From the NCBI GenBank assembly GCA_041742255.1, contig JBGSIZ010000337.1, positions 1-5,396 on the forward strand: 5,396 bases of DNA, read 5' to 3'. This DNA comes from JBGSIZ01 sp041742255 (lineage in GTDB: Bacteria > Pseudomonadota > Alphaproteobacteria > Rhodobacterales > Rhodobacteraceae). Below, piece by piece: positions 1 to 5,396 of the stretch (position 1 is the stretch's first letter; each line of letters begins with the position of its first letter). The notes below the pieces were generated by a model that was not told the origin of the DNA, ran no database searches, and saw only the letters and a program-made list of their open reading frames with translations. Both the position numbers and the translations under genes were made by a program.

Positions 1-273
1 GGCCGCCCATTGCCCGATGACCTTGCCCCGTTGATCAAGGCCTTGCCGGTCGGCCATGCAGGCCCCCGCCCGATGGACGAGGCCATTTCCACCGCAGGCG
101 GGGTCCGCGCCATGGCCCTGACCCCGGACCTGATGTTGCGCGACAGGCCGGGCGTGTTTTGTGCCGGTGAAATGCTGGATTGGGAGGCCCCGACGGGCGG
201 CTATCTGATCACCGCCTGCCTTGCCACCGGTCGCCATGCCGGCCGGGCGGCTGCCGCGTTTATTGCCCTTTGA
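1..273 (+). CDS. FAD-dependent oxidoreductase, HI0933/TIGR03862-like (C-terminal part, open at left edge)
   Basis: The reading frame is open from base 1 and ends at TGA 271-273, so only about the last 90 residues are present. The TTG at 10-12 is in frame but lies inside the protein and is not a credible start. Visible motifs are STAGGV, then PGVFCAGEMLDWEAPTGGY followed by ACLATGRHAG. The AGE(M/V)LD...PTGGY pattern is the C-terminal FAD-contacting segment of the HI0933/BaiN-like flavoprotein family. The 'ITACLATGR' ending fits the TIGR03862 (PP_4765-like) branch better than the HI0933 'LQWAWSSG' form. These are soluble flavoproteins of poorly defined physiological role, and no substrate can be named from this fragment. 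The gene converges on the GST gene and overlaps its stop by 14 bp. Family call is firm; the exact subfamily is less certain. Confidence 0.85.
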   Translation, partial: GRPLPDDLAPLIKALPVGHAGPRPMDEAISTAGGVRAMALTPDLMLRDRPGVFCAGEMLDWEAPTGGYLITACLATGRHAGRAAAAFIAL

Positions 274-844
274 GCCGCGTGAACGCGGGCCGCGCCCGCA
301 TGTTCGACAGATAGTCCGCCAAGGCGTCTGGTGGCGCCGGGAATTTCGCCCCGATCCCCCATGCCAGACATTCTGCCAGAATGATGTCCGTGATCGTAAA
401 GGTGTCCCCGGTGGCGAACGGCCCTGCAAGGCGCGCCGCGAGCCGGTCAAGGCTGCGCCCGTATTCCCATTTCAGGCTGTCCTTGATCGCGGGGAGCCGC
501 ATATCGGCGGGCAACACGAAACTGTGCCGCGCCGCTGTCCACAAAACGCTGTCCAGTTCATCAAGGATCAACTGGGTCAGCCCGTCCTGTTGTCCCCGCG
601 CGATGGTCCCTGCGGGGTGCGTCAGCGCGCCGTGTTTGTCCGCCAGATAGGTCAGGATCGCCGTCGAATCGGTCAGGACCGTGTCCCCGTCCAGTAGAAC
701 CGGCACCTTGCCCGAGGGATTGTGCGCCATCACTGCCGCACTACGCGGGCTTTCGGCGAGGTGGATATAGGGTTGCCCCAACTCCTCCAGCCCCCACAAA
801 ACCCGGTGCGTGCGTGTCGAGGTTGTCCCGATGACCGTATACAT
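260..844 (-). CDS. Glutathione S-transferase family protein
   Basis: A cytosolic GST-fold protein of about 194 residues, a normal length for the family. Numbering from the upstream ATG, the N-terminal thioredoxin-like domain has a Ser/Thr-rich active-site loop (GTTSTRTHRVLW, residues 10-21) where the thiolate-activating Ser/Thr would sit. It also has the cis-proline segment GKVPVL (P52) and the glutathione gamma-glutamyl contact motif DSTAI (63-67). The C-terminal helical domain carries the N-capping box T-x-x-D in FTITDIILAE (T154, D157). Two starts are possible: ATG 854-856 has only a weak upstream CGGGA, while ATG 842-844 has GGGGG at 850-854 with a 5-nt spacer and gives the MYTVIG N-terminus usual for this group, so the shorter form is chosen. 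The gene lies about 54 bp downstream of the kinase on the same strand with no obvious terminator between, so read-through is possible. Its substrate is unknown and a role in polysaccharide synthesis is not expected. Confidence 0.88.
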   Translation of the reverse strand: MYTVIGTTSTRTHRVLWGLEELGQPYIHLAESPRSAAVMAHNPSGKVPVLLDGDTVLTDSTAILTYLADKHGALTHPAGTIARGQQDGLTQLILDELDSVLWTAARHSFVLPADMRLPAIKDSLKWEYGRSLDRLAARLAGPFATGDTFTITDIILAECLAWGIGAKFPAPPDALADYLSNMRARPAFTRLKGQ

Positions 845-898
845 GTCTGCCCCCATTTTCCCGGAGTGTGGCCGTGGGCAGCCCCCCGATGCAAGCGG

Positions 899-2896
899 TC
901 AGTTCTTGTAATATCCGTTGCTGCCGTAGGTGCCGTGATCCTGACCATAGCCATAGCGCCGCAACCCCTTGGGATTGATCTGCGACAACACAAGGCCCGT
1001 GACCGGAACCCCGATCGTCTGGAACGACCGCAACCCCTGTTGCACCTGTTTTTCCCGTGTCTTGTCCCAGCGCACCGTATATAGAACCGCGTCCGCCAGC
1101 CGCCCGATCACCCGCGCGTCGGGCACCAGAAGAACCGGGGCCGTGTCGATCAGCACCACATCATAGGTGCGCCGCACCGTCCGGATGAGCCGCCGGAACG
1201 CTGGACCCGAGAAGATGTCCGCTGCGTTCGCCTCGCTTTCGTCCCCAAACAGGACATCGAACCCCAGCGCGTCATTGTGCCAGACCGCATCCTCCACCGA
1301 TTGCTGGCCGTTGAGCACCCGCAAGAGGCTGCCTGTATCGGGCGCGCCAAAGTAGTCCCGGAACACCCGCCGCCGCATGTCCCCTTCGATCACCAGAACC
1401 CGGCCCACGACGCCCGTATAGTTCTGCGCAAGCGCCAGTGTTTGCGTGGTTTTCCCTTCGGACGGCAAGGACGAGGTGCACATGATGACCCGGGGGCCCG
1501 CGCTGCCCGCTCCTTTGGCCATCAAGAGAGAGGTGCGCAGGTTGCGCACGGCCTCGACCGCGGCAGAGGCCGGTTTGGACCGGATGTAATCCAGCACCCC
1601 CTGCCGCCGCCGCGCCGGGATGCGCGGGATTTGCCCCAGAACCGGCAGTCCGGTGAGCCGTTCCAGATGTTCGGCGGTGCGGAATGTGGCACTCCGCGCT
1701 TCTTTGCCAACGAGCGCCGCGGCCCCGGCCAATGTGGCCAGAAGCCCCCCCAGAAGGGCGAGCATCACAGGCTGTGGCGTGGCAGGAACATCGGGGACAA
1801 GGGCATTGGACATCAGGCGCGCATCGGCCTGCTGGATGCCTTGTTGCACCGTTGTTTCCTTGAGCCGCCCCAGGAAATATTCGTAAATCTGACGACTTGC
1901 CGCCGCTTCGCGCTGAAGCTGTTCAAAGACCACGAGGTCCTCGCTTTGCGTGGCGATCTTGCGCGACAGCTCCGCCTCCAGCACGCGGAGTTGTTCGATG
2001 CGGGCGGCGTTGTCGCCGGTGGCCGACCCCCGGTCACGCGCGGCCTGCCATGCGGCGATGCGGTCGCGCACCTCTTTGAGTTGTTGCGACAGGATTTCGA
2101 GCGTTTCCGCGCTGATCAGGTCCATTTCGGCGGCAAAGCGGCTGGTTTGCGCCTCGGCCAACTGCAATTCGGCCTCCAGCGTGACGACTTTGCCAGAAAG
2201 CCATTCGGTTGCCTGCTGCGTCGCGTCGAATTTCGATTCGAGTTGCCGCAAGAGGTATCGATTGGCCACAGCATCGGCGAGCCGGGCCGATTTTTCCGCG
2301 TCCCCGGTTTCCAGAATGATCTCGAACACCATGCTGTCGGGGACGTTGCGCACGGTTAATGCGGCCGCCAACCCTTCGATCGTGGCGTTCTGGGCGATGC
2401 GCGCCCGCGTCACATCCGACGGCGGCGGCGGCGCGGGAATTGGCAGGTTGGACCGGACGAACGAGGTGATCTGCGTGGTAAATCCGGCGGGCCGCAGGGT
2501 GCGATTAAACTCCGGATCGGCAATGAGCCCTTGTTCCTGAACAACCTCTGACAAGAGGCTGACCGAGCGTAACACCTCTAGTTCGGTGTTGACGATGGTG
2601 CTGTCCCCGGTGAGCGAGGGGATGAAATCCTGAAACGACACGACCTGTTCACGCCCGGTGTCCAGCACCACGACGGCCGTCGCCCGATACCGGGGATCGG
2701 CCACCCCGATGGCCCATAAGAGGCCAAGAACGGCCCCAAGGACGGACAACGCGGACAACGCCCATTTGCCCCGCCACAGCGTTCCAAACAGCGCACCAAG
2801 GTCCATGCCCGCATCCGGTTCGATCAACGGCGGGTAGCCAAACAGGGGTGTGGGCGTAGGTGCCACCGGCAGGATGGGGTCAGGGCGGGCATTCAT
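899..2896 (-). CDS. Wzz/GumC-type chain-length regulator fused to BY-type tyrosine autokinase (Wzc/ExoP-like)
   Basis: An inner-membrane polysaccharide co-polymerase of 665 residues, close to the usual 700-750 for Wzc/ExoP proteins. Order of parts: a Pro-rich cytoplasmic N-terminus (1-30), a first membrane helix (about 45-64), a periplasmic Wzz-like domain with a PAPPPP stretch near 154-159 and heptad-rich coiled coil (about 225-350), then a Pro-rich motif VPDVPATPQP leading into a second helix (about 377-396). The cytoplasmic kinase follows: the oligomerisation motif EX2RX2R (E448, R451, R454), Walker A SSLPSEGKTT (K482), Walker A' LVIEGDMR (501-508) and Walker B VLIDTAP (D584). The C-terminus has five tyrosines (648, 650, 657, 662, 663), the expected autophosphorylation cluster. 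Walker A' has Glu504 where Asp is usual. The start ATG 2894-2896 is preceded by AGGAG with a 7-nt spacer. In this family, phosphorylation cycles control chain length and export. It is divergent from the phosphoglycosyl transferase gene. Confidence 0.95.
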   Translation of the reverse strand: MNARPDPILPVAPTPTPLFGYPPLIEPDAGMDLGALFGTLWRGKWALSALSVLGAVLGLLWAIGVADPRYRATAVVVLDTGREQVVSFQDFIPSLTGDSTIVNTELEVLRSVSLLSEVVQEQGLIADPEFNRTLRPAGFTTQITSFVRSNLPIPAPPPPSDVTRARIAQNATIEGLAAALTVRNVPDSMVFEIILETGDAEKSARLADAVANRYLLRQLESKFDATQQATEWLSGKVVTLEAELQLAEAQTSRFAAEMDLISAETLEILSQQLKEVRDRIAAWQAARDRGSATGDNAARIEQLRVLEAELSRKIATQSEDLVVFEQLQREAAASRQIYEYFLGRLKETTVQQGIQQADARLMSNALVPDVPATPQPVMLALLGGLLATLAGAAALVGKEARSATFRTAEHLERLTGLPVLGQIPRIPARRRQGVLDYIRSKPASAAVEAVRNLRTSLLMAKGAGSAGPRVIMCTSSLPSEGKTTQTLALAQNYTGVVGRVLVIEGDMRRRVFRDYFGAPDTGSLLRVLNGQQSVEDAVWHNDALGFDVLFGDESEANAADIFSGPAFRRLIRTVRRTYDVVLIDTAPVLLVPDARVIGRLADAVLYTVRWDKTREKQVQQGLRSFQTIGVPVTGLVLSQINPKGLRRYGYGQDHGTYGSNGYYKN

Positions 2897-2903
2897 GGCG
2901 AGG

Positions 2904-2908
2904 CTCCT
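2904..2908 (-). promoter_or_regulatory. Ribosome binding site of the Wzz-kinase gene
   Basis: On the minus strand AGGAG lies 7 nt before the ATG at 2894-2896. It is the clearest Shine-Dalgarno match near this gene and supports that start. Confidence 0.75.
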
Positions 2909-2967
2909 GCGTCATTACACTTTTTCCTAACTAGCCCCTTGCCTGTGGAGGCTTCGTTAACCGCAAA

Positions 2968-3001
2968 CCCCCAAAATGAACCCGATAGATAAAATTGGGG
3001 G
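2968..3001 (+). promoter_or_regulatory. Inverted repeat covering the likely Shine-Dalgarno of the phosphoglycosyl transferase gene
   Basis: CCCCCAA (2968-2974) and TTGGGGG (2995-3001) form a perfect 7-bp stem around a 20-nt AT-rich loop. The right arm contains the only SD-like GGGGG run upstream of the ATG at 3006, with a 4-nt spacer. If the transcript starts upstream of 2968, folding would hide the ribosome binding site. The repeat could equally be a DNA operator or chance. No stem extension is seen on either side. Confidence 0.3.
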
Positions 3002-3005
3002 CGTC

Positions 3006-3680
3006 ATGAAACATACGCAGTTCGATATTCCGGCCTTTGTGCAGCGCGACCCAAGACGGGTGAGCGCCGCACGGTATCGCAAGCGGCTCAAGCGGGTTGT
3101 GGATGTCGCGGGGGTGGTGGCCCTTGCCCCAGTCGTGGTGCCTTTGACGGCGGTTTTGTGGGCAATTGTCCGGTTGGACGGCGGGCCCGGATTTTTCGGA
3201 CATACCCGGGTGGGCAAGGACGGCGCGGAATTCCGGTGCTGGAAATTGCGCAGCATGGTGCCAGGGGCCGAGGCCCGGCTAAAGGCCCATCTGCGCGAAA
3301 ATCCCGCCGCCGCCCGCGAATGGGCCAACAATTACAAGTTGACCCATGATCCCCGGATCACCCGGATCGGTCGGTTTTTGCGCCGCAGCAGTCTGGATGA
3401 ATTGCCGCAGTTCTGGAACGTCCTGCGCGGCGAGATGAGCCTTGTTGGCCCCCGCCCCGTCCCGCGCGCCGAATTGATGGAATATGGCGGGTATCAGGCC
3501 GCGTATCTGGAATGTCGTCCGGGGATTACTGGCCTGTGGCAGGTGTCTGGCCGCAACGATGTGACCTATCAGACCCGCGTCAGTCTGGATGCCGATTATG
3601 CCCGCACTGGCGATTTGTGGGTCGATCTGGAGATACTGGCCCGCACCGTGGGTGTGGTTGTGCGCGGGTCGGGACGCTGA
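3006..3680 (+). CDS. Undecaprenyl-phosphate sugar phosphotransferase (ExoY/WcaJ-type small phosphoglycosyl transferase)
   Basis: A 224-residue monotopic phosphoglycosyl transferase of the Bac_transf family (PF02397), the short ExoY-like form without the N-terminal four-helix domain of WbaP/WcaJ. It would transfer a sugar-1-phosphate from a nucleotide sugar to undecaprenyl phosphate at the inner membrane, the first step of repeat-unit assembly. Seen in order: a basic segment RKRLKR, one hydrophobic re-entrant helix (about 31-55), the KLRSM motif (80-84), RRSSLDELPQFWNVL with the catalytic Asp-Glu pair D131/E132, SLVGPRP (145-151), and PGITGLWQVSGR (172-183). ATG 3006 is preferred because GGGGG lies just upstream. 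ATG 2976 would add ten residues but has no SD sequence. The donor sugar cannot be read from sequence; galactose and glucose are common. The gene stands alone on its strand here, with its own terminator. Confidence 0.93.
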   Translation: MKHTQFDIPAFVQRDPRRVSAARYRKRLKRVVDVAGVVALAPVVVPLTAVLWAIVRLDGGPGFFGHTRVGKDGAEFRCWKLRSMVPGAEARLKAHLRENPAAAREWANNYKLTHDPRITRIGRFLRRSSLDELPQFWNVLRGEMSLVGPRPVPRAELMEYGGYQAAYLECRPGITGLWQVSGRNDVTYQTRVSLDADYARTGDLWVDLEILARTVGVVVRGSGR

Positions 3681-3695
3681 CGCCTTGAACCCTTT

Positions 3696-4940
3696 TCAAG
3701 AGGTGGGGCGCAACAACGGGGCGGATAACCGCCCCGTTTTCACAGGCAACAGCAGCCCCGCCGGGAGCGCCAGCCAGAGCCAGTTGGTATAGATCCCACG
3801 ATAGCCCGTCACCAGAAGTGCGGTCAGAAAGCTGCCCGCTGCCAGAATGGCGAGGGCGGTGACAACCGGGTCCCGGTGCCGTTGCAACAACAGCCGCGCC
3901 ATAAGGCCCAGACCGAGCGCGATGTTCAGAACGGAGGGCCAGCCTTCCTCAAATATGCGGGCGACGATCTGTGAATTCACGCCTTGGGGCAGTTGCCCGA
4001 AGTTCAGGCCAAAGTGGCGCCCTATATCAAAGGCGCGCCGCTGAATCTCGTGGTTTTCGCCAAGACCGACCCCGAACACCTCGCCCGACCAAAGCGGAGA
4101 GAGGCCGCCCAAGACAGAGGCCAGCCGCATAGAGGCCGACCGCGTGGCAGAGGCCGTTTCAAGCCGGTCCGCATAGAAGTTCAGGAAAAACACCGCCAAC
4201 AGCCCCGCCGCGATGGCAAGGCCCAGCGCCAGCCGCGCCAGTGTCGCAAGGTCCAGCCGCCGCGCTTGTGTCACCGCCAGAAGGCACAGCACCGGAGCCA
4301 CCAACAGAAAACTGGTGGACCGGGTGAACATGAGCGCCACGCACAACAGCCCCGCCAGCCCGAACGCCGCCCTGCGTGAGACAACCCGCCCGCCCTGTGG
4401 GTGCAGGATAAGCCCCACGCACATCGCCAGCCCCATGGCCGCATGGGTGGCGAAGGTGGACACCTCGGGCAGGAGCGCGAAGCCCCGCCCGTATTGCGCG
4501 GGCAGGCTGAACGCCAGATTGGTCCGGAAATCAAGCCGTTCTGCCCCGACTGCGATTTGCGCCAGAAACAGGACCGCCGATCCGAACGCCCCCAGCAGGA
4601 ACCCCAGCACCAGCGCCCGCCGCGCAGGTTCAGACTGTGCCATGGCCGCAATCAGGCCCATGAACCCCAGCGCCAGCACCAGCGCATGCGCCAGAACGAG
4701 GCCGTTTCCCCCAGCGATCCCAAAGGATAAGAGAATCGACCCGATGAACGTGATCCCGACCCATGCCGCCGCAGGGGCCAACCGGGGCACCCACACCACA
4801 AAGAGCGGCAGGCCCCCCAGAACCAGCAGGTCGAGCGGCTGCAGCGGCACCGGCAGACCCGGCACAGCGATGGCCGGCGTCCACAAGAGCCCCCCTGCCA
4901 GCCCGGCCCAAAGCCGCAAGAGCCAGATGTCAGGCCGCAT
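3696..4940 (-). CDS. O-antigen ligase/Wzy-like polysaccharide polymerase, polytopic membrane protein
   Basis: A 414-residue, very hydrophobic inner-membrane protein with about 11-12 predicted helices (roughly 6-25, 34-52, 58-76, 80-101, 108-132, 160-180, 190-206, 209-223, 232-254, 333-353, 360-378, 384-400). A large hydrophilic loop spans about 255-330. It contains GVGLGENHEI (291-300) and NSQIVARIFEEGW (322-334), matching the 'GxGxG ... (H)N ... ExG' signature of the Wzy_C/O-antigen ligase superfamily. Such proteins join lipid-linked glycan units in the periplasm, either polymerising repeat units (Wzy) or ligating them to an acceptor (WaaL); the neighbours favour Wzy. The ATG at 4938-4940 is chosen because GGGAGG lies 7 nt upstream. 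The ATG at 4995 adds 19 polar residues and overlaps the previous gene by 68 bp. The start overlaps the GT4 stop by 11 bp, which suggests translational coupling. Sequence in this superfamily diverges fast, so polymerase versus ligase is not settled. Confidence 0.85.
   Translation of the reverse strand: MRPDIWLLRLWAGLAGGLLWTPAIAVPGLPVPLQPLDLLVLGGLPLFVVWVPRLAPAAAWVGITFIGSILLSFGIAGGNGLVLAHALVLALGFMGLIAAMAQSEPARRALVLGFLLGAFGSAVLFLAQIAVGAERLDFRTNLAFSLPAQYGRGFALLPEVSTFATHAAMGLAMCVGLILHPQGGRVVSRRAAFGLAGLLCVALMFTRSTSFLLVAPVLCLLAVTQARRLDLATLARLALGLAIAAGLLAVFFLNFYADRLETASATRSASMRLASVLGGLSPLWSGEVFGVGLGENHEIQRRAFDIGRHFGLNFGQLPQGVNSQIVARIFEEGWPSVLNIALGLGLMARLLLQRHRDPVVTALAILAAGSFLTALLVTGYRGIYTNWLWLALPAGLLLPVKTGRLSAPLLRPTS
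3715..3740 (+). terminator. Rho-independent terminator of the phosphoglycosyl transferase gene
   Basis: A perfect 10-bp stem, AACGGGGCGG (3715-3724) and CCGCCCCGTT (3729-3738), closes a 4-nt ATAA loop and runs into TTTT (3737-3740). It begins 34 bp after the stop codon at 3678-3680. On the opposite strand the hairpin is followed by GTTG rather than a T-run, so it should act only on plus-strand transcripts. It lies entirely within the last codons of the convergent membrane-protein gene. Confidence 0.85.
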
Positions 4941-5396
4941 CTGCCAGCCTCCCGGTGTCCAGAAACCCGGCGAGCGCTGCGTGCAAAGCCCGGTCAAAAT
5001 CCCACGCCGCCCGCAAGGCCGCCCCGTTTTGCAAAAGGGGCAAAAGGACCGCCGTCGCCGATGGATTGCCCATCAACCCGGACAGGATATCGGTTGCCTG
5101 TTCGCGGGACCGGAACCGCAGACCGGGGTCAAGGACCAGTTCCCGCACGCCCCCGTCGTCATAAACCAGCGGCAGCACCCCGTGCCCGATCATCTCAGCC
5201 ACACTGATGCCGAAATGTTCGCACCGGTAGCCGTGAAATCCGTAGGTCGCGGTGGCGAGGGCAGATAGTTTCGTGGAGTCGTCTGCGTTGGTCAGAACCC
5301 GGACGTGGGGCAGCCGCGACCATTGGGCCACGTGCGCCTGTGCCCAGCGTCCGTGCGCCCGACCGATGATGGTGAACGTCGCGGCCAGTCCCCGAG
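4930..5396 (-). CDS. GT4-type glycosyltransferase (C-terminal part, open at right edge)
   Basis: The frame is open to the window edge, so only the last 154 residues are visible. The in-frame GTG at 5329-5331 is internal and not a real start, because family-typical sequence (ATFTIIGRA) continues upstream of it. The fragment is the C-terminal nucleotide-sugar-binding Rossmann domain of a GT-B enzyme: a beta strand AATFTIIGRAHG, then HVRVLTNAD, then EHFGISVAEMIGHGVLPLVY followed by DDGGVREL. The E-x7-E pair of the retaining GT4 family is E59 and E67 of the fragment. The HFGIxVxE form resembles Alg11-like and bacterial GT4 enzymes. It probably adds a sugar to the lipid-linked repeat unit on the cytoplasmic face of the inner membrane; donor and acceptor cannot be told. 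It is upstream of and overlaps the Wzy-like gene, so the two are probably co-transcribed. Confidence 0.88.
   Translation of the reverse strand, partial: RGLAATFTIIGRAHGRWAQAHVAQWSRLPHVRVLTNADDSTKLSALATATYGFHGYRCEHFGISVAEMIGHGVLPLVYDDGGVRELVLDPGLRFRSREQATDILSGLMGNPSATAVLLPLLQNGAALRAAWDFDRALHAALAGFLDTGRLADAA
4948..4953 (-). promoter_or_regulatory. Ribosome binding site deciding the start of the Wzy-like gene
   Basis: GGGAGG on the minus strand sits 7 nt before the ATG at 4938-4940, inside the end of the glycosyltransferase gene. It favours this start over the in-frame ATG at 4995-4997. Confidence 0.75.

Larger units (their letters stand above)
2897..3005. promoter_or_regulatory. Divergent intergenic region between the Wzz-kinase and phosphoglycosyl transferase genes
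   Basis: These 109 bp separate two divergent polysaccharide genes and must hold the plus-strand promoter; the minus-strand promoter is most likely here too. The region is more AT-rich than the flanking genes. Visible elements are a T-run (2921-2925), a near-palindrome CTAACTAG (2927-2934), a GTTAAC palindrome (2956-2961), and a TAAAAT hexamer (2990-2995) that resembles a -10 box. No -35 box at 16-18 bp spacing from any -10-like hexamer could be found on either strand, so promoter positions are not assigned. An alternative sigma factor or an activator-dependent promoter remains possible. Confidence 0.5.

Noticed and set aside
221..697. A plus-strand open frame of 158 codons opposite the GST gene
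   Set aside because: It is a shadow of the GST gene with Arg/Pro-rich composition and no domain.
846..881. Possible hairpin CTGCCC/GGGCAG between the kinase stop and the GST start
   Set aside because: The 6-bp stem has a loop of over 20 nt and no T-run, so it does not qualify as a terminator.
1277..2359. A long plus-strand open frame (about 360 codons) antisense to the Wzz-kinase gene
   Set aside because: Its translation is rich in Arg, Pro, Gln and Gly with no recognisable domain, and it lies fully opposite a gene with clear motifs. Long antisense frames are usual in GC-rich coding DNA.
2744..2761. Exact tandem duplication of GGACAACGC
   Set aside because: It encodes an ALS-ALS repeat within the first membrane helix of the kinase. 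Two 9-bp copies in a low-complexity hydrophobic helix are not evidence of a functional repeat.
2956..2964. GTTAACC as a possible CtrA half site
   Set aside because: The second TTAA at the required spacing is missing, so a full CtrA box cannot be claimed.
3684..3700. Small inverted repeat CTTGAA/TTCAAG between the convergent stops
   Set aside because: The 6-bp AT-containing stem with a 5-nt loop and no T-run is too weak to be called a terminator for the Wzy-like gene.
4213..5268. A plus-strand open frame of about 351 codons opposite the Wzy-like and GT4 genes
   Set aside because: It has low-complexity Arg/Ser/Pro/Ala composition and no motif, and it spans two well-supported genes on the other strand.

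Overview
The window is dense, GC-rich bacterial DNA. Codons favour G or C at the third position, genes abut or overlap, and the protein types fit an alphaproteobacterium, most likely in the Rhodobacterales (Roseobacter/Rhodobacter group). That placement is inferred from protein style, not from a marker gene. I see no RNA genes, insertion sequences, CRISPR arrays or phage genes, and no gap longer than 109 bp.

Layout from left to right: (1) 1-273, plus strand, the C-terminal end of a HI0933/TIGR03862-type FAD-dependent oxidoreductase. (2) 260-844, minus strand, a glutathione S-transferase whose stop overlaps the stop of gene 1 by 14 bp. (3) 899-2896, minus strand, a Wzz/GumC-type chain-length regulator fused to a BY-type tyrosine autokinase, with a tyrosine cluster at its C-terminus. 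(4) 2897-3005, a divergent intergenic region containing a small inverted repeat that includes the likely Shine-Dalgarno sequence of the next gene. (5) 3006-3680, plus strand, an ExoY/WcaJ-type phosphoglycosyl transferase followed by a strong intrinsic terminator. (6) 3696-4940, minus strand, a polytopic O-antigen ligase/Wzy-like membrane protein. (7) 4930-5396, minus strand, the C-terminal part of a GT4-type glycosyltransferase that continues past the right edge. Its stop overlaps the start of gene 6 by 11 bp.

Genes 3, 5, 6 and 7 together look like the left part of a Wzx/Wzy-type exopolysaccharide or capsule locus. The phosphoglycosyl transferase would load the first sugar-phosphate onto undecaprenyl phosphate, the GT4 enzyme would extend the repeat unit, the Wzy-like protein would polymerise (or ligate) it in the periplasm, and the Wzz-kinase would control chain length and export. 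The flippase, the outer-membrane exporter and the matching phosphatase are not in the window and would be expected to the right or elsewhere. Genes 1 and 2 look like ordinary housekeeping neighbours that mark the edge of the locus. I found no convincing new system. The most notable details are a terminator embedded in the coding end of the opposing gene, a Glu in place of the usual first Asp in the kinase Walker A' motif, and the hairpin at the initiation region of the phosphoglycosyl transferase.
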